Source: Phoma sp. XZ068
Taxonomy: Eukaryota > Ascomycota > Dothideomycetes > Pleosporales > Didymellaceae
NCBI GenBank assembly: GCA_004835665.1
Contig: RBKR01000008.1
Span: forward strand, 558,001 to 622,000
Direction: 5' to 3'
DNA length: 64,000 nt
This document shows, piece by piece, positions 45,522-56,686 of this stretch. The position numbers were made by a program, and so were the translations under genes. The notes under the pieces are model-generated. The model saw nothing but the letters and a program-made list of their open reading frames with translations. It was not told the origin of the DNA and searched no databases. Numbering within the stretch: position 1 is the first letter of the stretch; each line of letters opens with the position of its first letter.

Positions 45522-45824
45522 CTTGTGTTGTATGCGGTAAACAAAGACTAAAAGAGGGGTATCGTGGGGTGAAGGCGCGTTTTGCAGTCTCCCAAGGTTC
45601 GAATAATTTCCACGCGCCGCCCGCAAGCACGCCAAGCCTAAGCTCCGACCGCCGACTGCGTTGCAGCTGCCGTCACTGATTACAGAACACCACGCCCGCC
45701 ATCCACAACAACGCACCCAGCAACCCTCTCACCACCCATTTCCCACCTGATCACTGCACCTAACTTGTCTCCTTGAATCTTCTCGAACACATCCGGCGTC
45801 ACCTCCCTCGCCCAGACCGCAAAC
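45522..45824. promoter_or_regulatory. Shared divergent promoter, CCT4 / RPT1
   Basis: 303 bp separate the start codons of two proteostasis genes. It contains a perfect heat-shock element at 45775-45787 in the RPT1 leader/promoter and a pyrimidine-rich RPT1 leader. I saw no match to the yeast proteasome element (GGTGGCAAA). Confidence 0.55.
45775..45787 (+). promoter_or_regulatory. Heat-shock element (three inverted GAA units)
   Basis: GAATCTTCTCGAA: GAA-2-TTC-2-GAA with exact 5-bp periodicity, the consensus bound by trimeric Hsf1. It lies 37 bp upstream of the RPT1 ATG and 254 bp from the CCT4 ATG. Confidence 0.55.
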
Positions 45825-47247
45825 ATGCCCAGCGCCACGGGCTCGAGCTGGGAGAAGTACCAGAAGAACTTCGCCGACGATGAGGTTGAGGAGAAGAAGA
45901 TCACACCTCTTACCGATGAGTAGATTACCTGGATGCTAGACAGAGGAAGCCGGTGATTAACATGACCCAGGGACATCCAGGTGCTGAAGACGTATGGCGC
46001 GGCACCCTACGGTGCGGAGCTTAGGAAGCTTGAGAAGGAGATCAAGGACAAGCAGCAGACAATAAACGAGAAGATTGGCGTCAAGGTAGCTATACCGGCA
46101 GCATCTCTGCAATGCAATATGGACTCACATGGCACAGGAATCGGACACCGGACTAGCACCACCACATCTCTGGGATATCGCCGCCGACCGGCAACGAATG
46201 CAAGAAGAGCAGCCCCTGCAAGTCGCCCGCTGCACCAAGATAATACAGGATGAGAAGGACTCAGAGAAGAGCAAATATGTCATCAACGTCAAGCAAATCG
46301 CCAAGTTTGTTGTCAACCTGGGAGAGCGTGTGTCACCCACAGATATCGAGGAGGGCATGCGAGTGGGCGTCGACCGCAACAAATACCAGATCCTGCTTCC
46401 CCTGCCGCCCAAGATCGACCCCTCGGTTACCATGATGACGGTCGAGGACAAGCCTGATGTCACATATGGAGATGTAGGAGGCTGCAAGGAGCAGATCGAG
46501 AAGCTGCGAGAAGTCGTCGAGATGCCTCTCCTATCGCCAGAACGCTTCGTAAACCTCGGTATCGACCCCCCAAAGGGTGCCCTTCTCTACGGTCCTCCAG
46601 GAACCGGAAAGACGCTCTGCGCGCGAGCCGTCGCCAACCGCACAGACGCCACCTTCATTCGAGTCATCGGTTCAGAGCTGGTCCAAAAGTACGTCGGTGA
46701 GGGAGCTCGTATGGTACGAGAGCTGTTTGAGATGGCACGGACAAAGAAGGCCTGTATCATCTTCTTCGACGAGATTGATGCTGTAGGTGGTGCACGTTTC
46801 GACGATGGCGCAGGAGGCGACAATGAAGTACAGCGTACCATGTTGGAGCTTATCACACAACTGGACGGTTTCGATGCACGAGGAAACATCAAGGTCATGT
46901 TCGCCACAAACAGACCCTCCACACTCGACCCCGCACTCATGCGTCCCGGACGTATTGACCGAAAGATTGAGTTCTCGCTGCCCGACATGGAGGGCCGCGC
47001 CAACATTCTCCGTATCCACGCAAAGAGCATGAGTGTCGAGCGCGATATCCGTTGGGAGCTCATCTCGCGACTGTGCCCAAACAGCACAGGTGCTGAGCTG
47101 AGGAGTGTGGCCACCGAGGCGGGCATGTTCGCTATCCGCGCAAGGAGGAAGGTCGCTACGGAGAAGGACTTCCTGGCTGCCGTAGACAAGGTCATCAAGG
47201 GCAACCTGAAGTTCAACTCCACCGCTACATACATGCAGTACAACTAG
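45825..47247 (+). CDS. RPT1: 26S proteasome regulatory particle ATPase Rpt1
   Basis: Predicted 439 aa from three exons: 45825-45919, 45971-46085 and 46138-47247 (introns 51 and 52 nt; the first donor is GTAGAT, weak but phase-correct). The N-terminus has a coiled coil (LRKLEKEIKDKQQTINEK), then the OB region, then the AAA+ core. Walker A GPPGTGKT is at about 222-229 and Walker B IIFFDEID has Asp281-Glu282. The second region of homology MRPGRIDRKIEF follows. HLWDIAADRQRM and the C-terminal YMQYN mark Rpt1 and not other Rpt subunits; there is no HbYX tail, as expected for Rpt1. It unfolds and translocates ubiquitylated substrates into the 20S core. Confidence 0.95.
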
Positions 47248-48104
47248 AGACGGGTTAGACAGGGCTAGGACACTGCATTACGGAAGGAGAGCTTGGCTCT
47301 TGTATGACTAGATATCATGATCAAGCTATGAATGTAGCCATAATGCATGCTTTGAAATCACCCATGTTTTTTTGCGCCGGATTGTGTTCTTTGACCCTTA
47401 GTAGTGCTCGTGTAGGTGTACAAAGACTTGCTATAATTGACAGCAGTAAAGTACCATTTCTTACTATAGATACCCTTAGGTACAGAGGTATACAACACAT
47501 AGCAGGTAAAATAGTTGTGGTATCAGACTTCCTGCAGTAAATATGCAAAAACGTTCAACAGCACTGTCACATCTAGTGCTAGGATTGTAAAGCGTGGTTT
47601 TTCACTCTGAGAGCCTCCAGAGGCATGTTTTCAATATTGATACTCTAGATGCTGTACGTAGTTTGTTTTGCAAATGGGCGGTTTTGCTCTTTGGGGGATT
47701 GCATAGGATCAATCTAGTGCGTTGGGTGCTGTGCGTACTGTTGCCTTCGACTGTTTAGGGACATCCAGGACCGCAATCACAGAAGGATTGCGAACGAATG
47801 TTTACTGTGAATTTAGATCTCGAAGGAGTCTTGATGTCAATCCAAAGGGTATCGTACCCGTGCAGACACAAGTTCGCTTCTGGTCACAAGCATCAAAAGG
47901 TACCCTCACAGAACTCCATCACACCAGACAAAACACTCTATCGAAGCCAGGTTGTTGTTTATTTCGTTTTGTATTGATATGTTCGAAGGGGAACTGAAGT
48001 ACGAAATCTCTGACATGCATCGCCAGTCAACCATCCAATATACATAGAATACAGGACAAACTCCCTCATCTGTTCTTTTCCAACCCCTCTACCGGCCAAC
48101 ACGC
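47248..48104. other. Intergenic, convergent 3' ends, AT-richer
   Basis: Between RPT1 (+) and SDH1 (-) stops. Visibly more AT-rich than the genes, with T-runs. No gene or transposon motif seen. Confidence 0.5.
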
Positions 48105-50371
48105 TTAGTAGGTACGCTTAAATGGTGGTACAGCCTTGCACTCGTTCTCATCCAATGTTGTACCTACGACCTTCCTGTAGCCGAGTTCAGTCTTGCCGTG
48201 GGGCTTCTTCTGCCACGACAGAGTGTGCTTCATCCAGTTCTCGTCATCACGCTCGGGGAAGTCCTCACGGGCGTGTGCTCCTCTCGATTCCTTGCGGTTG
48301 GCGGCAGATTCAGCGGTCTGGACGGCGCAAGTGAGCAAGTTCCTCAACTCAAGGGTCTCGACAAGATCGGAGTTCCAAATCATGCTGCGGTCCTTGATAC
48401 CAACATCGGCGAAGGTGGCGTCGACATCGTGGATCTTCTTGACACCCTCGTCGAGCGATTCTTGTGTACGGAAGACAGCGACGTCACTCTGCATGACCTT
48501 CTGCATAGCAAGACGGATCTCGGCTGTCGACTTGGAGCCGTCGGCGGTACGGACCTGGTCGATGACGGAGATGGAGTCGGCACCAGCGTCGGCGGAAACG
48601 GGGTCAGCCTTCTGGCCCGGGCTGAAGTTGTCACGGATGGTGTGCGAAACGGCACGGCCGAAGACGATCAGATCCAGGAGAGAGTTCGCACCAAGACGGT
48701 TGGCACCGTGGACAGAGACGGAGGCGGCTTCACCGCAGGCGAAAAGGCCGGGAACGACCTGATCGTTGCCCTGAGCATCCTGTGTGATGACCTCACCAGT
48801 GTACTTGGTAGGGATACCACCCATGTTGTAGTGGACCGTGGGCAGGACGGGAATGGGCTGCTTAGTGACATCGACACCAGCGAAAATGGCGGCAGTCTCG
48901 GAGATACCGGGCAGACGCTCGTGAAGGATCTCAGGAGGCAAGTGGCTGAGCTGGAGGTAGATGTGGTCCTTCTCAGGTCCAACACCACGACCTTCACGGA
49001 TCTCGAGGGTCATCGAACGAGAAACAACGTCGCGGGAGGCAAGATCCTTAGCGGTAGGTGCGTAACGCTCCATGAATCGCTCGCCCTCGGAGTTCAGGAG
49101 ATAACCTCCCTCACCACGGGAACCCTCGGTGATCAAGCAACCAGCACCGTAGATACCAGTGGGGTGGAACTGGACGAATTCAAGATCCTGGTTGGGCAGA
49201 CCAGCACGGGCAACCATAGCCATACCGTCACCTGTACATGTGTGGGCAGATGTGCAGGAGAAGTAGGCACGTCCGTAACCTCCGGTAGCCAAAACAGTGT
49301 TCTTCGCGATGAACCTGTGGATTGTGCCGTCTTCTTGGTTGTAGGCAACGACACCCTTGCAGACGCCGTCCTCCATGATCAAGTCGGTGGCGAAGAACTC
49401 AATGAAGTACTTGGTGTTGTGGCGCAGGGACTGTCCGTACAGGGTGTGGAGAAGCGCGTGGCCAGTTCGGTCAGCGGCAGCGCAGCATCGGTAGGCCTGT
49501 CCACCCTTGCCGAATTTCTGAGATTGACCGCCGAAAGCACGCTGGTAGCTGGGGAACGTTAGCAGCCAGTAATCATAGAGTTGCCATGGTGTCATACATC
49601 TTGCCATCGTCTGTTCGCGAGAAGGGGCAACCGTAGTTCTCGAGCTCAATAACGGACTGAGGTGCCTCTCTTGTCATGTAGTGAATGGCGTCCTGGTCAC
49701 CGAGCCAATCTGAGCCCTTGACGGTATCGTACATGTGCCATCTCCAGTCATCCTCGTGCATGCTAGGATCGTTGTCAGCTATCTATAAGCTTCGGGAGTA
49801 AGCGGTGGATTGGACGTACTTTCCGAGCGCGGCATTGATACCACCTTGCGCGGCTACAGTGTGCGAACGGGTGGGGAAGAGCTTGGAGATACAGGCAGTG
49901 TTGAAGCCAGCCTCAGCGAGACCGAAGGCCGCTCGCAGACCAGCTCCTCCAGCACCAACGACGATGGCATCGTACTCGTGATCGATGACGGGGTATTTGC
50001 TGGAGATAAAACCTGAAGCCTCCTTTGCCTTGAGGTTCTCGGTAGCAAAGATACGGGCGGCGGGCCGTGTCGATGAGAAAGCGCGCGATGGTGTGCGGAT
50101 GCTCTTCGAGAGCTGTGGCGCTAACGGTTAGCCATTGCTTGGTCTACGTGCGCAGAAAGAAGGCATTGCATCCACGCATCGCCCACAAAGCCATTGAGAC
50201 GCATTGGCACCCGTGTCGACATTGTGCCTGAGTGCTGTAAGATGTGGCACACGCCTTGGGGCGGAGGATGCCGGGTGCGTACGAGCTCGAGGGTGATGGG
50301 TGGTGCATGAAGCTTTAGATGGAACTCACCTGGCTGGCAAACTGCATGCGACGCATCCTGGCGAAGCTCAT
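48105..50371 (-). CDS. SDH1: Succinate dehydrogenase flavoprotein subunit, mitochondrial
   Basis: Predicted 647 aa from four exons: 50371-50330, 50112-49820, 49762-49598 and 49548-48105. Introns are 217, 57 and 49 nt. The N-terminus MSFARMRRMQFASQ plus the next exon (SIRTPSRAFSSTRPAARIFA) is an Arg/Ser-rich mitochondrial presequence. The FAD dinucleotide fold GAGGAG is near residues 67-72. The covalent-FAD histidine lies in TRSHTVAAQGG (about His98). The substrate site is in EFVQFHPTGIYGAG, and HGANRLGANSLLDL is also diagnostic. The C-terminus KAVPPFKRTY is typical. It oxidises succinate to fumarate in complex II of the inner membrane. The first intron is unusually long for this window and splits the presequence. 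Confidence 0.96.
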
Positions 50372-51613
50372 GATGGCGGTAGCCGTGGAGTGGAGAGCGG
50401 AGGTGGTGTAGGAGACCTTTGGCGGTTTTCCGTGTTGCAAGTCAATGATGGAAGTCGCGACCTGACAAACGAAATGCACCTTCCCTGATTGGCGCGGAAA
50501 ACGGAAAAGGCCTCGGCTCTTTACGAAAGCGCAGCGGGATCGAGACGTTTGCTCCGGCTTTTCACGAGGGAAATTTGGGTGTATTTGCCCCAGACGGACG
50601 CTGAAGAGTGGAGTGCTGTGTGCTGGCATGCGGGCATCGAACTCACTTCCACTCGGCGTGATTTCGACACATTCGGGTCAGCCTCGTCCAGGTCTCCATC
50701 ACTACAATTGTCACGAACCCACAGCTGTGCCTAGATACACACCACCGTGTTTGTACGGGTTTAGGACTGACTATGCTCTGTTACAAATCAACCTGACTAT
50801 TAAGTCATGCTCAGGTGCAACGGTTCTGACATTTTCGCCGCTGGCGTTGTAGATTCTCACTGGTTATCGCCGCCGTCATAGACGTTTGCAGACTATCACA
50901 TGCAGTGTAAATCGTGGAAGCCTCGAATCCACATTATCACCATCGGAATATTTCCACGACATCTCCATATAGTATCTTATATGAAATGTTTGGTTACTTA
51001 CAGGTACTCTACAATTACTGAAAACTTCAATGGGAGAAATAAGGTGTTTCTCGTGCCGTGCAACAAATACCATGGCACAAACTTTGGTGCATCAAGAGTC
51101 CTCCAATAACGTAACGGATACTTGTGACTTGACTGTCACCCGAAAACAGACGGTGCATAAAGTTTGCAATCTTCGGCCTCAATTCTGTATAAACGAGCAT
51201 TGAAGGCTTCATTAGCTGTATTTCTCTGAATATTCCTAACACAACATCTGGAAGAGTCTTCATCCAGGCACTTCTTCAATAGAAATGAACACCGTCGATA
51301 GTTCGAGAGAATGTAGCAGTATCGTATTTGAGGTGGGACCCAATAGGGTTTGTCGAGGCTTCAGTTAGAAACAACATCTAGTATTGACTTGCACGTAATT
51401 TGTCTGCGAAAGCTGACGAAGTCATGGCGTTGGACAGAAAACCAACACTTGGCATCACATGGCACGAAAAGCATCAGGACACCAAAGTATGAATTGGGGA
51501 ATCGTTAAATTTTTGGCATTAGACGCTCATGATCATTGGCATCCATGCGTGGTACCTATCCCGTTCGCCGAAGAGCCTTTGAAAAGAAACACCTAACAAC
51601 TGCTTGAACACTT
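50372..51613. other. Intergenic, 1.2 kb
   Basis: SDH1 promoter and RPL3 3' region. AT-rich between about 50870 and 51540. No gene seen. Confidence 0.5.
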
Positions 51614-52952
51614 CTAAGCAGAGGTCTGGAGGTCCTTCTTGAGAGTACCCTCGTACTGCCTCTTCTCGGCGGGGGTCTGGTAAGCACCGTGACCGAACTT
51701 GGAGGAGGTATCGATCCACTTGAGCTCGACCTTCTCGAGAGCCCTCCTGGAGGTGTGGGTGAACATGGACTTGCGGAGAGTCATAACCCTCTTCTTGACA
51801 CCGGGGCAGGCACCCTTGATCATGACGAAGTCGTTCTTGACCTCACCGTAACGGACGAAGCCACCCATGCTAGTCAATGTTAGTTGTGGTTTGAGGGTAT
51901 CATGTGGCAGGCAACTTACGGAGTGATCTGCTTCTTGGAAACGTCGAAGTCAGTGGAGGCGTTACCCTCATCGTCACCCTTACCGATACGGTAGATCTTG
52001 TGGTTGACGGAGGTACGGTGGTGGTAACCCATCTGACCAGCACGGGCAACAGTCCACTGGACGTGGGCCGGGTGCCAGGCACCGATACAAGCGACCTTGC
52101 GGAGACCCTTGTGGGTCTTGCGAGGAAGCTTCTTGGTTCCCCAACGGGAGGTGACACCGTTGTATCCGTGACCCTTGGTGACGGCGATGACATCGATCAT
52201 CTCGTTGGCCTCGAAGATGGAGGAGATCTCGATGGGCTTCTCGAAGAGACCGTGACCGTAAGAGACCTTGTCGGCGATGGAGCCACCGTTGACTTGGATC
52301 TCCATAAGGTGGGCCTTCTTCTGCTTGAGAGGGGTCTTGGAGATCTGGGTGTGGGCGAGGACACGGACGACGGTGCAGTACTTCTTGATGCGCTCGAGCT
52401 CGCGGGTGATGGACTGGCCGGAGGACTCGGAGTGCTTCTTGGCGTACTTGGTGAAAGCCTTCTTCTTGCTCTTGTACCAGTTGCGGTAGAAGCGACGCTT
52501 GACCTCGTCGCTCAAGTGCTCAGCCCAGACGGTGGTGAGCGAGCGGAGACCGCGGGGAGTCTCAATGTAACCAACGAGACCGACGGCGATCATCTGCAGA
52601 ATTTGTTAGTTCTCAGCGCCTAATTGTTCAGTGGCGGAGTTCTTACAGGAGGAGTCTCAATGATGGTAACAGCCTCAACGATCTCCTTCTTGTGCAGCTT
52701 CGCACCGGGGCGGTCCAGATCACGAACAATCGTGGACATACCGGCCTTGTAGCCCATAGCGGCGGTCAGGTGGACGGGCTTCTTGGAGTCATCCTTGGGG
52801 AAGCTGTGCGTCCCGTAAGTGTGCTATTCGCAAATTTCGTCCGGGCGGTGTTGTGCGTACCTCTTCACCTTACCCCTGTGACGGGCAGCGCGCTTACGCG
52901 GCAAAAAGGCCAGAGACCCGTGGCGGGGGGCTTCGAACTTCCTGTGAGACAT
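51614..52952 (-). CDS. RPL3: 60S ribosomal protein L3 (uL3)
   Basis: Predicted 392 aa from four exons: 52952-52861, 52803-52647, 52593-51920 and 51869-51614; introns 57, 53 and 50 nt. MSHRKFEAPRHGSLAFLPRK is the universal uL3 start. MGYKAGMSTIVRDLDRPGAK, the peptidyl-transferase-proximal loop region (VTKGHGYNGVTSRWGTKKLP), the conserved KGLRKVACIGAWHP and GQMGYHHRT are all present. This matches the family length (387 in yeast). It binds 25S rRNA and shapes the peptidyl-transferase centre. A branch site and acceptor just upstream of the ATG suggest an additional 5' UTR intron. Confidence 0.97.
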
Positions 52953-52963
52953 CTCAGAAGATC

Positions 52964-52974
52964 CTGTAGGTTAG
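52964..52974 (-). other. RPL3: Probable acceptor and branch site of a 5' UTR intron of RPL3
   Basis: On the minus strand the sequence reads GACTAACCTACAG, then 11 nt and the ATG. That is a consensus branch site (CTAAC at 52974-52970) with an acceptor ending at 52964. The donor lies further upstream and I could not place it with certainty. Confidence 0.5.
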
Positions 52975-54976
52975 TCGTGGAGGTTGGAAAGTTCGAGGTT
53001 GCGAAAGTTGTGATAGTCAAATTTGCGGTGGGCCTCGCTTGGGCGCTCTTGGCGCTTGTCTCTAGCTTTGGCGTTTAGCGTTGTTAGAGTGCAACACCAT
53101 CTCATACGACGCACCCTTGCTCCTCGGCGGGACACATGTACACGACCATGCGGTATATGCACTCTCATTTCGTGGGCAATTCCTCCAGTAAGATTGTATG
53201 TTGAGCCTAATTCAATCGTGAAAGCGGCTTGTACCATCTTTGACAGGTCGTCTGGCGCACAACCTAAAGCTCACTTCTCATGTCTAAAATATCTACGTAC
53301 ATTTTGCATTTTTTTGTCATACCTACATATGGTTCATTGATACCATGAATTACCTTTTTATCTCTTTAGGGCGCTGGGGATGTCATTCCCTTGTCCCTTT
53401 GAAGCGTCTGAACCCCGCTGGGTGCCCGTGAACTTGAACTACATGGTTGTGCTCATATAACGTGTGTAGACGAGGTTAGCTTCCACTCAGGCAATGCGAG
53501 GACACGGAGACAGTGGAGGAGTACAGGGTCGACCTGCTATTCTGTACCTCGGTGCCTACCTAAGCCATGATCTGGCAACATTGGATGAAAATGACGAAAT
53601 CCTCAACACCTATGGAAAGTGACATGATCACTAGGAGGAGAAAGTGCCCAGGAATTGAACGTGAAAGAAGTTTGTGCAAATACACGATGCAGGAATTCGA
53701 CAAAGTGGAAATCACAACTGAAGACAAAACAGCTGATCCCGGTGCGCACAAATATCGAGCACTGGTTGAGCGGAAAGTGTTAAGAAAGGCAACCTGTCAA
53801 GTCGATGTTTCAATTATTTGACTCCTGCTCCACTACAGATGGGTAGGCGCATAGTGCTTTGAGTCCACCTCCCTGTAAGCCTTTCACATACCAACCGAAA
53901 TGAAAGCAAGAGGTGAGCTTTTCGATAGAAATAAGGGTGCCAGAACTAAATGAAGGGGGGGGGTGCGGAACTAGTCCAAGTTGACCGAGCAAATAGCAAA
54001 CGACCACACCGTTGCATCACCGCACTCAGCCGATCACTCAACCTTAAACCACCGTGAATGAGCTCAACCCCGTGAACTACCTCCCCACAGATGATGATAA
54101 CAACCTGGTCAGACTTTACAACCGGATATGGCGAGTCGCGCCTTCACTGCGCCGAGATGAAGGCAGCGAATGCCAAATCAACGGCTTAACAACCCTGTTC
54201 AAAAGTAATACTGTCTTTATGGAAGTAGCAAAACGGCAAATCTCTGGGTTCAAGGCTGCAGTGGTAATATGCGATATTGAGATAATTGCGGGCGTATCGA
54301 CTGACATTGTTCTTAAGAAGCAGATCCTCCGTTCCCCGATACGAGCAAGCAAATGTGTCAACTGGTCATGACTCTACTCGGGCACGATCCTCTCTACCCT
54401 CCCACATCTCCCATAACCGACTCTATTGAATGAGAAACAAAGAAGGTCGTGGCTGAGAGAAATGCACTGACCTTACTCACACTAGTTCGCCCAATGGAAG
54501 CCACTGCCACGTAAGATACGTTGACAGCATTGAACATTATACATAAACCAGAGTATCTAGCTCACGGCAAGGCGGCCTATGCTGTACGCGGCTTTGCACG
54601 ATGCTAACATTAACAATCAAGGTACCGGTCCAGCCCCACCCATCAGTATATGGAGCCTCGCCTCGTATGGCGCAGGAAACCCGTCAGGCCCATGTCTATC
54701 ATAGGTACCGACGCCAGCTCCAAGCGGACCCAGCCTTGCAACACCGCCAGCGCCGGCTACATCTACAGCAAGGAGAGCATCACCTAAACCTTCCCTAAAG
54801 CCACCAACGGACATTCCGATAGCCAGGACCAACCCGAAGCCAATTCCAGTACCAGGACCTGTTCTTAAGTTCGGATGTGAACCGACTGCGAACTCCTTGC
54901 TTCCGGCAATACACAAACACCCTCCAGTAACGCGAAGATTTTGACTGGCACTGGGCTTCAGATCCAACCCAAATTC
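52975..54976. other. Intergenic, about 2.0 kb
   Basis: RPL3 upstream region, then sequence with no credible gene. Open frames at 53567-53821 and 54054-54371 (+) have no recognisable domain. The stretch 54600-54930 is compositionally odd: it reads as Pro-rich on + and Gly-rich on -. It may be part of the decayed gene that follows. Confidence 0.4.
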
Positions 54977-55415
54977 ATGAAAGGCGATCATGTGCCGATT
55001 AAAGAAGTTGATGTATGTGAACTTCTAGACCTATTCTGCATCGCGCGGGATTCTTCTAACAGCGTTGTGATCACAGACGGAAGATGCATGTTCTGCTTCG
55101 CCCAAGAAACTGCCCACGGCAAAAGACAGTTAATCCCTGGCTGAAGACGGAAGTGACGACCCAGCCTTCTTCCTAGATGCCGGTAACATCGATGCTAGCC
55201 CTATTGAAGAGCTTCCAGTAGCTGAAACTGGGACCACGGACGGAAAATCCCCTGCCACGCACCCCGACCAGGATTTGGCAGCCGCTGAAGCATTGCTAGC
55301 ACTTCACGGTTCAATCAAGGACTCTACGGTTGTCCCAGAATGCACCCTGATAGAGGCCTCCGGAATGATGCCACTCCCGACCCAGGAAGTGGTAACATCA
55401 TGTACCAGTCGCTGA
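54977..55415 (+). pseudogene. Possible decayed protein-coding gene with in-frame stop
   Basis: A good intron (55013-55076: GTATGT, TTCTAAC, ATCACAG) links ATG 54977 in phase to a frame open to 55415. This is broken by a single TAA at 55131. The sequence after the stop (DPAFFLDAGNIDASPIEEL and DLAAAEALLALHGSIKD) looks like real acidic protein. TAA in place of CAA is the kind of change that repeat-induced point mutation or simple decay makes. A further open frame at 55340-55843 overlaps the end and may be a former 3' exon. No family recognised. It could also be an active gene whose splicing I misread. Confidence 0.3.
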
Positions 55416-56686
55416 CTAGGTCTATCCCGGTTTCTCTCATCCACCGTCTTTCCTCCTCGAGCTTTTACCGCAGCCGTGGTATTTACCTTCCGCTTCGACC
55501 CACCATTTCATTCCAATCACTTTCCGGTGAAGCCAGCAACGCCCGCAAGGAGAACTCGCGCAGACAGAATTCGTCGGCTATGCCTCCAGGCATACCGTAT
55601 GGTGGGCTCATAGTAAGCATTGGTACTCCATTTGATGGTAAAGAGAAAACATCTTCTGTGAATCAGGGAGTTTTCTTGGCTACAGGACGCAGTCAGGTCG
55701 AGCGAGCAGAATCAGCGGCGTGTTCGCCAGAACCAGGGCCTGTACATGGAAAGCCGCAAGCTGGTCCATTCAGACATGAATCATCGGTTGTCATATCCAC
55801 GGAGTCAAAAGTGGAGGGTTCATCGCAGTCTACGGAAGATTGAAGATTATGCTAGTACCGACAATGAGCTATTTGAGTAGGGAACTGGTGGGCGGGGTAC
55901 CTGTCTTGTTTGTTCGGGGTGTCAAGGCTTACCATATGTATCCTTGAGAAACTTGCTTGATATATCCGTATTTCATGAGACTAGATGACTGCTTTGTGCC
56001 CCAAAGCAAGTGTCTTTGTTGCGGCGCTGACTGCAAACACCTTTGCAGGGATCTCTGTATGTACACGTCGATGTGACAGCAATGCCACGCAAGGCTTGGA
56101 TTACGTCGTGCTTGCTGCCTGTTCCTCGCTCCAATGACAACAAAATCTAAACTTTACAGTACCCCTCGCCGATTCGTGATGGCAAGTGCGTTGGACCGAA
56201 GCTGGTGGACAATGGGAGCAACGACTTCGTCTTCGAGGCCTGAGGGTCTGAGGATGTGAAGCGAGTGGTGGTCCGAGCTTTTGAGCCTTCCGCAGCTTGG
56301 CGTTCACCGCGGGGCGGTGTCCAGGACCTTTGAAGCTGGAAGTGCCCTCCAGACGCCTTGATCTTGTACCTGCGCTGCACCGAGTCTCCCTGCATCGCTT
56401 GCCTGCGCCCGTCGTCCCGCCTCCGACAAGCATCCGAGGCCATCTGCACCGCTGTGCCACGCACTCGCCCACTACTGCCGCCGTTTTCGTCCACCCCAAC
56501 AAACACCGCTGCCGCTACATCATCCAGTATTACCTGCTGCCCAGCCTCAACGTCGGCGGCGCCATCACACCCCCGCCGTCACACCACTCGCCAGCCTCTC
56601 TCCCAGCTGTCTACGCTGCCTGCACCTGGGTTTGCACTAGGTCCTGATCGCTTTCGACCGAGTCCCGCAGCCTTGGTTCTGGAATC
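55416..56686. other. Intergenic: possible relic 3' part, then CDC55 promoter and leader
   Basis: The + frame at 55340-55843 is open for 167 codons but Ser/Arg-rich and unrecognised. From about 56300 the + strand is C-rich with CGCC/CACC runs, consistent with the promoter and long leader of the PP2A gene. Confidence 0.4.

Noticed and set aside
48198..49562. 454-codon plus-strand open frame
   Set aside because: It is antisense to the well-conserved SDH1 exon and only reflects its codon bias.
51904..52623. 239-codon plus-strand open frame
   Set aside because: Antisense shadow of RPL3.
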